A stretch of 64,000 bases of DNA, from the NCBI GenBank assembly GCA_910577515.1, contig CAJTLW010000002.1:248001-312000 (forward strand), in the 5' to 3' direction. The stretch's first letter is position 1. Every line of letters begins with the position of its first letter. A program made the translations under genes and the position numbers. This document shows positions 1 to 8,634 of this stretch, piece by piece. Source of the DNA: an uncultured Vampirovibrio sp. GTDB taxonomy: Bacteria; Cyanobacteriota; Vampirovibrionia; Gastranaerophilales; Gastranaerophilaceae. The notes below the pieces were generated by a model. It was not told the DNA's origin. It did not search any database and worked only from the letters and a program-made list of their open reading frames with translations.

Positions 1-24
1 TCAAAAATAAATTATTCTGTAATT

Positions 25-1593
25 ATGTTAATCACCGGCAAAATAGTCATTGTAGACGATGAAGATATGGTAATTAAAACCCTCAAGACTTTATTAAAAA
101 TTGAGGGGTTTTCAAATGTGGATATTTTTAATAACCCTGATGATGCTCTTAAATTTATTGAAAATAACCCTGTTGATTTAATTATATCAGATTTCATCAT
201 GCCAAAAATGAACGGTATTGAGTTTTTATCAAAAGCAAAAAAAATACATCCTGATACAACCCAGATTCTGCTCACAGGCTATGCAGATAAAGAAAACGCT
301 ATAAGGGCGATAAACGAACTTGGCATATTTAAATATATTGAAAAGCCTTGGGGCAATGATGATATTATTTTAAATATTAAAAACGGTATTGAAAGAACAA
401 GGCTTAAAGAGCAGTTAAAAAATAAAATTGAAGAGCTTGAAATAGCAAACAAAAAGCTTAATGAATATTCTAAAACCCTTGAAGATAAGGTTGAAGAGCG
501 CACAAGAGATTTAAATGTTTCAAATATTAAATTAAATACAATTATTGAAAATTTATCAGATGCGCTTATTTTGTTTAATTCAAATAACAAGATAGTTCAG
601 GTAAACGGACAGGCTAAAAAACTATTCTGTGCAAATGAAAACGATGAACTCAAGGGTAAAAATTTCTTTGAAATTATAATCAATGAAAAAGATAAAAAAC
701 TCAAAAAAGGTGAAACCGTCCTTAGAGATTTTAGCGTTATAGATTATAAAGAAAATAAAAAAATTCCGGTTGAAATTAATCTTGCACCTGTAAAGCTTGA
801 TAATGAAGATTTTACAGTGGCGCTCATCAGAGATATCACTTTTCAGAAGGAAAATGAAAGATTAAGAGATGATTTTATTGCAACCTTAACTCACGACCTT
901 AGAACACCCTTGCTTGCATCCATTAATGCTCTTGATTTTACATTAAATGGTGAGCTTGGAAATATTCAGGATGAATTAAAAGAGCTTTTATCAGTTATGA
1001 AAAAAAGTTCAGAAGATATGCTGGGCTTAGTAAATGCACTTTTAGAAGTGTATCGTTATGAATCAGGAAAATTGTTCCTTTGCAAGACACATTTTAGCTT
1101 GGAAGAACTTATTGAAGATTGCACAAAAAAGCTTTCTCCGCTTTTAAAAGAGGATAATTTAAAATTTGAATTTGAGTTCCAAAAAAATACACCAAAAACC
1201 GGTGGAGAGATACTTATAAATGCAGATAAAAATGAGATAAGAAGGGTTGTTTCAAACCTTCTTGGAAATGCAATAAAACACAGCAAAAAAGACGGGGTTA
1301 TAAAAATTTGCACATCTTATGAAGCAAAGGATGTGCGTGTTGATATTATAGATTTTGGTGAAGGCTTAAGCAAAGAAGATATAGAAAAGCTTTTCAACAG
1401 ATTTTCCCAGGGTACAAGCAAAAAACGCTCGACTTCTACAGGGCTTGGACTTTATCTTTCAAGACAAATTGTTGAAGCCCACAATAATGAACATGCAGGC
1501 GGCTCAATTTTTGCATCAGGCGAGCTTGATAAAGGCTGCACATTTAGCTTTATTTTGAAAAATTCTGTAATTGAAAGCAAGGCGGTGTTATGA
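25..1593 (+). CDS. Hybrid sensor histidine kinase (REC-PAS-HisKA-HATPase)
   Basis: This is a cytosolic two-component kinase that begins with its own receiver domain. The receiver occupies residues 6-120 with the acidic pocket DDED (11-14), phospho-acceptor D56 in ISDFIMP, T84 and K107. A coiled linker (125-175) leads to a PAS domain (about 172-275). The HisKA box HDLRTP puts the phosphorylated histidine at H290, and an ATPase domain follows with an N box near NLLGNAIKH and a GLGLYL motif near residue 482. I see no membrane segment, so the signal is probably intracellular or comes through another protein that phosphorylates the receiver. The stop overlaps the next start by 4 bases (ATGA), so the downstream response regulator is the likely partner. 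The start is the first ATG in frame; sequence upstream is outside the window. Confidence 0.93.
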   Translation: MLITGKIVIVDDEDMVIKTLKTLLKIEGFSNVDIFNNPDDALKFIENNPVDLIISDFIMPKMNGIEFLSKAKKIHPDTTQILLTGYADKENAIRAINELGIFKYIEKPWGNDDIILNIKNGIERTRLKEQLKNKIEELEIANKKLNEYSKTLEDKVEERTRDLNVSNIKLNTIIENLSDALILFNSNNKIVQVNGQAKKLFCANENDELKGKNFFEIIINEKDKKLKKGETVLRDFSVIDYKENKKIPVEINLAPVKLDNEDFTVALIRDITFQKENERLRDDFIATLTHDLRTPLLASINALDFTLNGELGNIQDELKELLSVMKKSSEDMLGLVNALLEVYRYESGKLFLCKTHFSLEELIEDCTKKLSPLLKEDNLKFEFEFQKNTPKTGGEILINADKNEIRRVVSNLLGNAIKHSKKDGVIKICTSYEAKDVRVDIIDFGEGLSKEDIEKLFNRFSQGTSKKRSTSTGLGLYLSRQIVEAHNNEHAGGSIFASGELDKGCTFSFILKNSVIESKAVL

Positions 1594-2270
1594 TAAACAG
1601 TGAAATGGCGCTGCAAAACACTATAAAAATTCTCCTTGTTGAAGACCATATTATGGCAAGAATGGGAACGGCTCTTTATATCAAAAATAATCCTGAATTT
1701 GACCTTGTAGGACAGGCGGAAGATGGGCTGCAGGCAATAGATTTAGCGCTAAGATTAAAGCCGGATGTAATTTTAATGGATATAGGTTTACCTAAAATTG
1801 ATGGCATTGAAGCAACCAAAACTATTAAAGAAAAAGGGGTTGATGCTTCAATTTTAATGTTAACTTCCCGTGAAGATAAGGAAGACGTTTTTGCGGCACT
1901 AAACGCTGGAGCAGACGGCTATATTATGAAGGGTTCAAACCTTGAAACGCTTACAAGTGCAATAAAATCCGTAAGTACAAAAGCGGGCTGGCTTGATCCT
2001 ATGATTGCAAGAATTGTTCTTGGCAGTATTCAAAATAATAATGCTGTTGAACAAAAACAAAAGGCTGAAAATAATTCTTATGGGCTTACAAAAAAAGAGC
2101 TTGAAGTGCTGAGCTTGCTTTCTGAAGGGCTGACAAACCAGGAAATTTCACAAAAGCTTGTAATATCAATTTCTACTACAAAGGCTCACGTACATAATAT
2201 TTTGCAAAAACTCTATCTTGAAGATAGAACAAAAGCTGTGGTAAAAGCTATAAAAGAAGGGCTTGTTTAA
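1590..2270 (+). CDS. LuxR/NarL-type response regulator
   Basis: A DNA-binding response regulator of 226 residues. The receiver domain spans about 12-130 with the acidic residues E18/D19 in LLVEDH, phospho-acceptor D64 in ILMDIGLP and a conserved lysine in IMKGSN. A LuxR-type helix-turn-helix follows at 163-225 (LTKKELEVLSLLSEGLTNQE then TKAHVHNI). It overlaps the kinase gene by 4 bases and is preceded by an AAGGCGG ribosome-binding site inside that gene, so the two are translationally coupled. Its stop shares one base with the next start. The kinase and regulator very probably form one system; the target genes cannot be read from the sequence, although the secreted protein in the same operon is a natural candidate. 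Confidence 0.93.
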   Translation: MINSEMALQNTIKILLVEDHIMARMGTALYIKNNPEFDLVGQAEDGLQAIDLALRLKPDVILMDIGLPKIDGIEATKTIKEKGVDASILMLTSREDKEDVFAALNAGADGYIMKGSNLETLTSAIKSVSTKAGWLDPMIARIVLGSIQNNNAVEQKQKAENNSYGLTKKELEVLSLLSEGLTNQEISQKLVISISTTKAHVHNILQKLYLEDRTKAVVKAIKEGLV

Positions 2271-3316
2271 TGCCGCTAAAGTGCATACAAGCAGGTATTC
2301 AAAAAGGCTGTGCAGTGTTTTTAGCACTGTTTATGTTTCATCAAAATGTTTTTGCCATAGAATTCCCCTGGAGTGACATAGTAAACGATTATAAACAAAG
2401 AAAACTTCAACAAAAGCAGTTGAAAGAGGCTGAACCTATGGTGCAAACCACGCAAGAGTGGCTTGAGCGTGCAACCGATATCAAGATGGAACATAGAATA
2501 GCAGAGCCTTATAAGGAAGAAGAAAATCCCAATCTGGTAAAAAAGCTTGAATGGCCTGTATTTTTTGAAAAATATAATAATGCACCTGGAACACGTGAAT
2601 TTAACCTTGAAAAATTAAAAGCAGATAAATCAGCCCGTTCAATCGGAGTTATAAGCCCGAATTACAAGCTTATGGCCTATACAGAATGCTATTATTATCC
2701 CTCTGTGAGACAAACAACTTCCGCATTTTTTATTTATCCTTTGGATACAATGAAAGGCAAAAAGCAGCGTGTGATTGATGCCAACGTTTTTGCAGGAGCA
2801 AATAAAAAACCTTTAATTTCAAGCTCAAATGAAAACCTGAAGACAGCCTTCTTTTCAGCATTTAGCATTATCGATTGGTCAAAAGATAACTCCAAAGTAC
2901 TTTTAAAAGAGCAAACAGGCTCCTCTTTTAATGGCATCTATCAAACAAATATCTGGGTTTATTTTTTAGATAAAGAAGAAATGCAGGATATTACGCCAGA
3001 TAGTGCGCTTTCAGTTTCCCGTGCCGTAAAATTTGATGAATTAAACGAAACCATAAAACAATACTGGTTTGATAAAGAACTTTTAAACTTAAACCACTAC
3101 AGATGGGATATCAAGCCTCTCGGGTTTTTGGCGGATGATGAAAACATTGTGGTATCAACAGCTTATACTTATGATGATAAAAATAAACAGGGGATATTCC
3201 TTGGAAGCTGGAGTGTGAATATTGAAACTGGTGAAATCGGCCTGATATCTGAAAGTGTGGATGATGGTTTTGAAATTTCTACCAATGGTATGGTTTTAAA
3301 CCGCAAACTCCCCTAG
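2270..3316 (+). CDS. Secreted protein with propeller-like repeats, unknown function
   Basis: A 348-residue protein that I do not recognise by name. It starts with a Sec-type signal: a basic start, a hydrophobic core around residues 13-28 and a likely cut after VFA (about 27-29). The mature part has repeated patterns such as SPNYKLMAYTE, DWSKDNSKVLLK and WSVNIETGEIGLIS, which resemble the strand pattern of TolB/WD-type beta-propellers (inference from pattern only). The start ATG overlaps the TAA of the response regulator gene by one base, so it is the third gene of the two-component operon. It could be an extracytoplasmic protein controlled by, or sensed through, that system. Confidence 0.75.
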   Translation: MPLKCIQAGIQKGCAVFLALFMFHQNVFAIEFPWSDIVNDYKQRKLQQKQLKEAEPMVQTTQEWLERATDIKMEHRIAEPYKEEENPNLVKKLEWPVFFEKYNNAPGTREFNLEKLKADKSARSIGVISPNYKLMAYTECYYYPSVRQTTSAFFIYPLDTMKGKKQRVIDANVFAGANKKPLISSSNENLKTAFFSAFSIIDWSKDNSKVLLKEQTGSSFNGIYQTNIWVYFLDKEEMQDITPDSALSVSRAVKFDELNETIKQYWFDKELLNLNHYRWDIKPLGFLADDENIVVSTAYTYDDKNKQGIFLGSWSVNIETGEIGLISESVDDGFEISTNGMVLNRKLP

Positions 3317-3328
3317 CTTGCAAAAGTT

Positions 3329-3365
3329 AAAAAAAGGGTGCTGAGGTTACAAAAGAACAGCACCC
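3329..3365 (-). terminator. Intrinsic terminator of the glycine-rich prepilin-like gene
   Basis: An 8-bp stem GGGTGCTG/CAGCACCC with a 14-base loop. Read on the minus strand it is followed by a run of seven T, so it ends transcription coming from the gene at 3391-6045. It lies between two convergent genes and may weakly serve the plus-strand operon too. Confidence 0.8.
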
Positions 3366-3390
3366 GGAAAGTTGTCTTATCATAAAAAGT

Positions 3391-6045
3391 CTATTCCCAA
3401 AGTTCTAAAATTATTTTGCCGTTTGCCCCGCTTCCCCCCTGCGGATGTTCTAAAAAGCTTGAAGAATTTGCTTGGTTATATATTAAAACGGCCGCCCCGC
3501 CCCCACCTGAAGCTATGCCTTCCGCATTTTTGCCTTTGCTGTTTACCGCTTCGGTTGATTGCATTCCGCCATTGCCGCCTTTTCCTATGTATGTTTTATC
3601 TTTAATGGTGTATGTAAATGCTGCACCAAGCCCGCCCGTGAAGCTATTGTCTTCTTTGGATGCAGATGTGCCGCCTGCTGCTCCCTTTGTACAGTAGTTG
3701 ATGTTATTTAAATAATTTCTTGAGCCGATTTGGCATACATTAGAATGCAGCCCGCCTTTACCATTTACAAGTTTTCCATCTTGAATGTAAGGGTTTCCGC
3801 CCCCGCCCCCGCCTCCTGCTTTTATTTCGATAAAGTTTGGATCGCCAAAAATTGTTGTACCCCCGCTTGCTGAAGGAATTATTATATTGTTTGCAACTTT
3901 TGCGCCTGCTCCGCCTGCACCAATTCTAATTTTTATCACCTGCTTATCTCCCACCCTTACGGTTTCTTTTATTATATTGCCGGATGCACCTCCGCCGCCT
4001 GCTCCTTTTTTATCAGGATTCCAGAGTATTTTTCCATACCCGCACACCCCGTCACCTCCGTTTGTAACACCATATCCGCCGCCCCCTCCGCAACCGCCAT
4101 ATCCTGTTGCATTTCCGCCGGGGTTGTTTATTTCAGTAGAGCCAAGTCCTGCAGTGCAGGTTTTAACATTATCTATCAATGTTCCGCCGCCATTTCCCCC
4201 ACCGTCAGATGAAGTCAAGGCGCCTTTATATATTCCATCGCTTGTTGAAGGCGTATTATTTCCTGCTGCATTTCCTCCATAAACTTTATAGTTTGGGAAA
4301 TTTGTATTCGACCTCATTAAATGCCCGTTTTCTATGCTAAAAGTGCCGCCTGACCTATCTCCCACTCCTGTTTGTTTATTGTACCCGTTGTATACCCAGC
4401 CCGGCGCGCATCCTGCACCTGAAAATCCGCAATACCCTTTTGTATCGCCCAAACAGCCGCCGTATTCGCAATACGAACCGTCTGTTCCGGTATCAGCACT
4501 TGTTCTTATTAATTCTGTATTACCACGCTTTAAAATACTTGGAATGCCTGAAAACCCACTTTTTGGCGATGTGATATTGCCTAATGAATTTACATATCCG
4601 GCACTTCCGCCCTTTCCGCCTTCACCTACAATAACTGTCAGTGTTTCATTTGGTGAAACATCTACCCTTTTTTCAGGCACTATTGCTCCGCCACCCCCAC
4701 CTCCGCCGCCATTTGCAATTTGGTGCCATTCTGCTGCAACAAACCCGGGCGCTCCGTTTCCAGTAAATTCGTCACTAATTGCTGATACACCCGGATAAGA
4801 AGAACAATTATGTACCCCTGAGCCGCAGCCGCCGGCACCGTATCCTTGCCCATGCCTATTACCGCGCGATGCAATAGTGCTATATATGCCCCCTGCTCCA
4901 AAAATACTGCCTCCGCCATTGCCGCCTGGCGTGCATATTTGAGATACTGTTGAAACACACGGAGGTGTTTCACCCCTTAGACCACCAGGGGCGCACCCTC
5001 CCCCGCCCGTCTGGAGCGTTACTGTTCCATCTGTATAAGTACATTTTGAACCAACCTGAGAACCCGCAACGCCGTTTTCACTTGCAGAGCCTCCTTTAGC
5101 AGCTCCTTGCATTGAAGACCAGCCGCCCCCGCCGCCCCCGCCTGCTATTACGCCCGCAAGTTGTGAGATGGCACCCCCGCATCCTGCATTCCCGTTACAT
5201 GCTCTTGCTTTCCCTCCTGTACCCACTTTTAAAGGGTATGAAGTACCATTGGTAATTGTTACTCCATATCTGTGATATGTTCCGCCGCCCCCACCGCCTG
5301 TACCAACGGTGCCTTGACCGCCCCCGCCGCCCCCGCCAGACAGTGAAACAAACATTTTTCCGTTTGCAATATATTTTGTATCATCAAAATTAAGCACTGC
5401 TTCACCGTGTGCATAATTGGTTGAAACGCTGCTTCCTGAAACTTTGATATTTTTAACATTTTCACTTACATGAGATGTTGTTACATAGTTTCTATCCAGT
5501 GCGCCGGAAAATGTCCAGGCATATCCTGTAATATTTGTATCTATCCAGCCTGCTCCACCACCAGCACCGCCGCCTACAAGTGTTGCTTCTATTCCATCTG
5601 TCATAACAGGAACAACAAAAGAACTGCTGCCTGCCGTTTTATATTCTATATACCCTGATGTGGGTGCTGTTCCACCTCCGCCCCCGCCGCCGATTGCAGT
5701 TACTGTTATATTATTAAATCCATCTTCAACTATATATTCTCCTTCGCAATACAATTCATTTCCTTTATCATCACGTATTATATTGCTGCAATATTTGCCG
5801 CCATATTCAATATCTACAATTTTTGATGCACCTTTGTTTGAAAATTCGCCTGTTATGTGCATATTTTCATTCATCCTTTTTGTCATAACAGGTGCCAGTG
5901 CTGCAAGCAGCAGCGATGCAACCAATAGGGTCATAAGCATTTCCACCAGTGAAAACCCCCTTCTTTGGGAAGTGTGTTTGAAACGGGTTTTTGGTAAACT
6001 GAATAATGCACAATAAAGTGCTTGAATAAGTAAAAAACTCTTCAT
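3391..6045 (-). CDS. Giant glycine-rich protein with type IV prepilin N-terminus
   Basis: An 884-residue surface or pseudopilin-like protein. After a long basic leader, residues 28-35 read RRGFSLVE: this is the prepilin peptidase site (cut between G30 and F31, with E35 at +5), followed by a hydrophobic helix to about residue 53. A short non-repetitive segment to about 115 is followed by roughly 750 residues dominated by glycine runs of 4-8, interspersed with Asn, Ser, Thr and paired cysteines. The C-terminus GANGKIILELWE resembles the ends of glycine-rich fibre proteins. Ordinary pilins have 130-200 residues, so this is far longer. No pilus assembly genes are adjacent. An AAAGG ribosome-binding site supports the start. 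The reading frame is intact through the whole repeat region. Proline-rich open frames on the other strand are only its shadows. Confidence 0.85.
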   Translation of the reverse strand: MKSFLLIQALYCALFSLPKTRFKHTSQRRGFSLVEMLMTLLVASLLLAALAPVMTKRMNENMHITGEFSNKGASKIVDIEYGGKYCSNIIRDDKGNELYCEGEYIVEDGFNNITVTAIGGGGGGGTAPTSGYIEYKTAGSSSFVVPVMTDGIEATLVGGGAGGGAGWIDTNITGYAWTFSGALDRNYVTTSHVSENVKNIKVSGSSVSTNYAHGEAVLNFDDTKYIANGKMFVSLSGGGGGGGQGTVGTGGGGGGTYHRYGVTITNGTSYPLKVGTGGKARACNGNAGCGGAISQLAGVIAGGGGGGGWSSMQGAAKGGSASENGVAGSQVGSKCTYTDGTVTLQTGGGGCAPGGLRGETPPCVSTVSQICTPGGNGGGSIFGAGGIYSTIASRGNRHGQGYGAGGCGSGVHNCSSYPGVSAISDEFTGNGAPGFVAAEWHQIANGGGGGGGGAIVPEKRVDVSPNETLTVIVGEGGKGGSAGYVNSLGNITSPKSGFSGIPSILKRGNTELIRTSADTGTDGSYCEYGGCLGDTKGYCGFSGAGCAPGWVYNGYNKQTGVGDRSGGTFSIENGHLMRSNTNFPNYKVYGGNAAGNNTPSTSDGIYKGALTSSDGGGNGGGTLIDNVKTCTAGLGSTEINNPGGNATGYGGCGGGGGYGVTNGGDGVCGYGKILWNPDKKGAGGGGASGNIIKETVRVGDKQVIKIRIGAGGAGAKVANNIIIPSASGGTTIFGDPNFIEIKAGGGGGGGNPYIQDGKLVNGKGGLHSNVCQIGSRNYLNNINYCTKGAAGGTSASKEDNSFTGGLGAAFTYTIKDKTYIGKGGNGGMQSTEAVNSKGKNAEGIASGGGGAAVLIYNQANSSSFLEHPQGGSGANGKIILELWE

Positions 6046-6147
6046 TTTCGTAACCTTTATTTAAGATAAACAAACTTCGCATAACCATCTGCTTGCAAAT
6101 TCAAGCAAATATCATGCATAAAATTAAAACTTAATTAAATAATACGA

Positions 6148-6180
6148 CTTATTAAGTAGAGTGTCAACCTTATTAAGTAG
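6148..6180. promoter_or_regulatory. 12-bp direct repeat upstream of XRE regulator, operator candidate
   Basis: CTTATTAAGTAG occurs at 6148-6159 and again at 6169-6180, exactly 21 bases apart, which places both copies on the same face of the helix. It sits between the divergent prepilin-like gene and the XRE regulator gene, where autoregulation by the regulator is common. A related TTATTTAGTA lies at 35530-35539 beside the second XRE gene. Function is inferred. Confidence 0.5.
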
Positions 6181-6229
6181 TTATTTTTTAAACGTATACA
6201 AATTACTATTAAAAAGGAGTTGAAAACGT

Positions 6230-6559
6230 GTGAACGGACGTGATTTTAAAAAATACGTAGGCGAAAATATTGCCAAAATAAGAAAATACAGGGGTTTTAG
6301 TCAGGAATATCTATCTGAAGTTATAGGAATTTCGCCAAATTCATACAGCAGAATTGAGCGCGGGCAAAATTTCCCATCATCCGAAAGCTTTGCTAAAATT
6401 ATTGATGCGCTTGATATCCAGCCTGCAGATTTATTTTGTTTCCCGAATATTGAAAACGATGAAAAAATCCGCAAAGAAATTTATCGCAAATTAAAAATCG
6501 TTGAAAAAGACAGGGAAAAAATGCTGAATATTTGGCTATACCTGAATTCTATTGTTTGA
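6230..6559 (+). CDS. XRE-family transcriptional regulator
   Basis: A 109-residue regulator. Residues 8-68 form a Cro/C1-type helix-turn-helix (NIAKIRKYRGFSQEYL, then SPNSYSRIERG and DIQPADLF). The last 40 residues are helical and charged and may dimerise. The start is GTG, chosen because AAGGAG lies 10 bases upstream. It resembles the gene at 35164-35496 in length, HTH sequence and helical tail, so the two are probably paralogues. It is divergent from the glycine-rich prepilin-like gene and might control it; the 12-bp direct repeats between them are the obvious site. Confidence 0.88.
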   Translation: MNGRDFKKYVGENIAKIRKYRGFSQEYLSEVIGISPNSYSRIERGQNFPSSESFAKIIDALDIQPADLFCFPNIENDEKIRKEIYRKLKIVEKDREKMLNIWLYLNSIV

Positions 6560-6594
6560 TTACATCTTATTTTTAAAGTTTTATTGTTTTAAAT

Positions 6595-7248
6595 TTATTT
6601 TTTATGAATTGGCGGAGCCTGAATATAGGCAGCATTTAAGCTATTCCATTTTAAATTTTCGCTGCCAACAGCATTTTTTGCAATATTAATCAGCGCTTTT
6701 GATAAATCAACATTATCTTCTTCAAAGTTTATAAATTTAATTTCTCTGCCTTTTAAGTATTCTTTCAGGCTCAAAACGCTTGATGTGTCGCAAATTACCG
6801 TTTTCCTTGTGATGCAGTCTGAAATATTGTCATAAGGAATGAGTTCAATCTCTGCCCTGCCCGGTAAAGGAGAATTTTTTCTAAGGTAAAATTGTCCGCG
6901 TCTTGCATCTAAAACCACGTCGGGGTCAAGGTTTTGATATGTTTCATATAAAATATCGGATGAATTTATGCCGATAACTTTTTTATCCAATTCTTTAGCC
7001 AAAGTCTTTGCAACGGTGACTCCTGCACGAATGCCCGTAAAGCTGCCGGGGCCGTGATTTACGGCAAAAAGGTCAATGTCACTCAATGAAACACCGTTTT
7101 CTTCCAAAATGTTTTTTATGCCAATGATAAGATAGGCGCTGTGGTAATTGTTTTCATCTGTCTCATAAATTTTTGAAACGGTTGCACGCCCTGTATCAAG
7201 TGCAATATATGTTTTATTTAAAGATGTATCAAATGCTAAAATTTTCAT
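6595..7248 (-). CDS. tsaB: tRNA threonylcarbamoyladenosine protein TsaB
   Basis: TsaB is the inactive ASKHA-fold partner that scaffolds TsaD and TsaE in making t6A37 on ANN-decoding tRNAs. The 217-residue protein starts with the family pattern MKILAFDTS and has VNHGPGSFTGIRAG at about 63-77, both typical. Length is slightly short of the E. coli protein (about 230) but normal for the family. Its start overlaps the end of tsaE by 4 bases, so the two genes form an operon. TsaD and TsaC are not in the window. Confidence 0.93.
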   Translation of the reverse strand: MKILAFDTSLNKTYIALDTGRATVSKIYETDENNYHSAYLIIGIKNILEENGVSLSDIDLFAVNHGPGSFTGIRAGVTVAKTLAKELDKKVIGINSSDILYETYQNLDPDVVLDARRGQFYLRKNSPLPGRAEIELIPYDNISDCITRKTVICDTSSVLSLKEYLKGREIKFINFEEDNVDLSKALINIAKNAVGSENLKWNSLNAAYIQAPPIHKK

Positions 7249-7763
7249 TCTAAATAAAACCCCTCTTTTTTAGCATCATAAGCTATTTTTTCTATAAAAT
7301 CTTCATATTCGGCGCCTACAGGTTCAAATTCATAATATCTTATGTCGTTATATTCATCTTCATCGTATGAAACTTTTATATTAAGCCTGCTGTAAGGTAA
7401 TTCTCCACTGCCAAAATCTGCCCATTCAACGCATGTTAAAATTTCTGCTTTTGAATATTCCCGAAGTTCTTCCTTAATTGTTTCTAAGCCCTCGTTTTCA
7501 AGCCTGTATAGGTCAAAATGGTATATAGGAAGGGGCTTGCCGGAGGAATTTTTTGCACCTGTGTATTCATTTAGAATCACAAAACTTGGGCTTGTAATTT
7601 TTTCTTTTACGCCAAGCTCTTTAAAAACAAGACGTAAAAAAGCAGTTTTTCCGGCACCAATATCTCCAAAAAGTGATACAAAAGCACCTTTATCCGGTAA
7701 ATTTTTTGCAAAAATTTTTGCAAGAATTTTAGTATCATCAATATTTTTTGTCTTAATTTTCAT
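7245..7763 (-). CDS. tsaE: tRNA threonylcarbamoyladenosine ATPase TsaE
   Basis: TsaE is the P-loop ATPase that drives turnover of the TsaB-TsaD-TsaE complex. The Walker A motif GDIGAGKT is near residue 33 of this reading, followed by SPSFVILNEYTG and the HFDLYRLE segment typical of the family. The frame is open further upstream (to 7916), but that extension is a low-complexity hydrophobic stretch not found in TsaE and it crosses the start of the small divergent gene at 7868, so I start at the ATG giving MKIKTKN. It overlaps tsaB by 4 bases. Confidence 0.92.
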   Translation of the reverse strand: MKIKTKNIDDTKILAKIFAKNLPDKGAFVSLFGDIGAGKTAFLRLVFKELGVKEKITSPSFVILNEYTGAKNSSGKPLPIYHFDLYRLENEGLETIKEELREYSKAEILTCVEWADFGSGELPYSRLNIKVSYDEDEYNDIRYYEFEPVGAEYEDFIEKIAYDAKKEGFYLE

Positions 7764-7867
7764 ATCGGAATTGTAACATAAATATACAAATATAAGGTTA
7801 AGTATAAAGTTTTTACAAAGCATGGACGACATAAAAATTAGAAGGATGAAGAAAAAAGGATATTTAT

Positions 7868-8050
7868 ATGGAAAACAAAGCTTTTGAACAATCTTACTTT
7901 GAATTTGACCCTGCATACTCAGAATTTAATCCGCTGTCAGAGGAGATTAAAAACGAAATTCAAGGCATCTTAAAGCCTGAAAAAAAGGAAGAAAATACAG
8001 GGCTATGTGCTGCCTTTATTAGAAAACTTATGCCTTGTAATTTACTGTAA
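7868..8050 (+). CDS. Small acidic protein, unknown
   Basis: A 60-residue open frame with AAAAGGA 6 bases before its ATG. The N-terminal half is acidic and aromatic (FEFDPAYSEFNPLSEEIK), the middle is lysine/glutamate-rich and the end holds two cysteines (GLCAAF, MPCNLL). No homologue is recognised. It diverges from tsaE-tsaB and lies next to a decayed gene. A good ribosome-binding site and non-random composition support that it is real. Confidence 0.5.
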   Translation: MENKAFEQSYFEFDPAYSEFNPLSEEIKNEIQGILKPEKKEENTGLCAAFIRKLMPCNLL

Positions 8051-8071
8051 AAGACTCATAAAGGCGGGGGT

Positions 8072-8634
8072 TTAGCCTAGCATATATAAATCATAGAATT
8101 CTTCGCCGTTTTGTTTAACCATTTTCTCAGCATGCTCTGCAAGTTCACTTTTTGTGATTTTGCCATCTCGGTTTAAATCAAGACCTGAATTTGCTTAGAA
8201 ATTGTATTTAAATCTGTATTAAATTGTTTTGCAGCGCTGCTTGTAAACTGAAACAGTCCGACTGCACTCTTGCCCTTGCCTGCATTAGGATTTAGGCCTG
8301 ATTCTGCAGCCATTATTGCAACTAAATCTTTTGCATTAACTCCGACATTTTTTGCAACACGTTCAACTTCCGTGCTGAAACCATCGCCCAGCTTTTTATC
8401 AAGATATTCTGAGATTTCAGATGATAATTCCTTACTGCCTCTTTTTGTTTTTTTAGAAAATTCATCTTTTGGAGAAACTTAAGGGGTCTCTATTTTGTTT
8501 CCGGTTTTGGGAGTATAAGTTCCGTTTAATTCTTCGCCAAGCGTAGGCTCCTTTTTACTTTGTTTTTTTTGGTGTAACAGAATGCAAATTTCTGCCCAAA
8601 ACGGGTGTTTCAAATTTGGTATCTTTTGTACCAT
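8072..8634 (-). pseudogene. Decayed lytic transglycosylase-like / EF-hand gene
   Basis: Three frames of the minus strand together give a broken protein. One segment reads NGTKDTKFETPVLG; a second, after a shift in an A-rich run near 8565, reads EPTLGEELNGTYTPKTG and ends at an in-frame TAA (8479-8481). Beyond it the frame continues as SEYLDKKLGDGFSTEVERVA and then AAESGLNPNAGKGKSAVGLF, the ES..NP..A.GL.Q signature of SLT-type lytic transglycosylases. That segment runs to a stop at about 8173. A further shift opens GLDLNRDGKITKSELAEHAE, a canonical EF-hand loop, up to the final stop at 8072. With two stops and two shifts, no single product is possible. The original protein was probably a peptidoglycan-cleaving enzyme with a calcium loop at its C-terminus. 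Confidence 0.8.

Noticed and set aside
3416..6016. Several proline-rich open frames on the plus strand opposite the glycine-rich gene
   Set aside because: They are the antisense of GGN glycine codons (read as CCN/CNC); none has a ribosome-binding site, and the minus-strand gene is intact with a prepilin signal.
7764..7916. N-terminal extension of tsaE with a hydrophobic segment
   Set aside because: It is low complexity, foreign to TsaE, and overlaps the start of the divergent small gene; the internal ATG fits the family.
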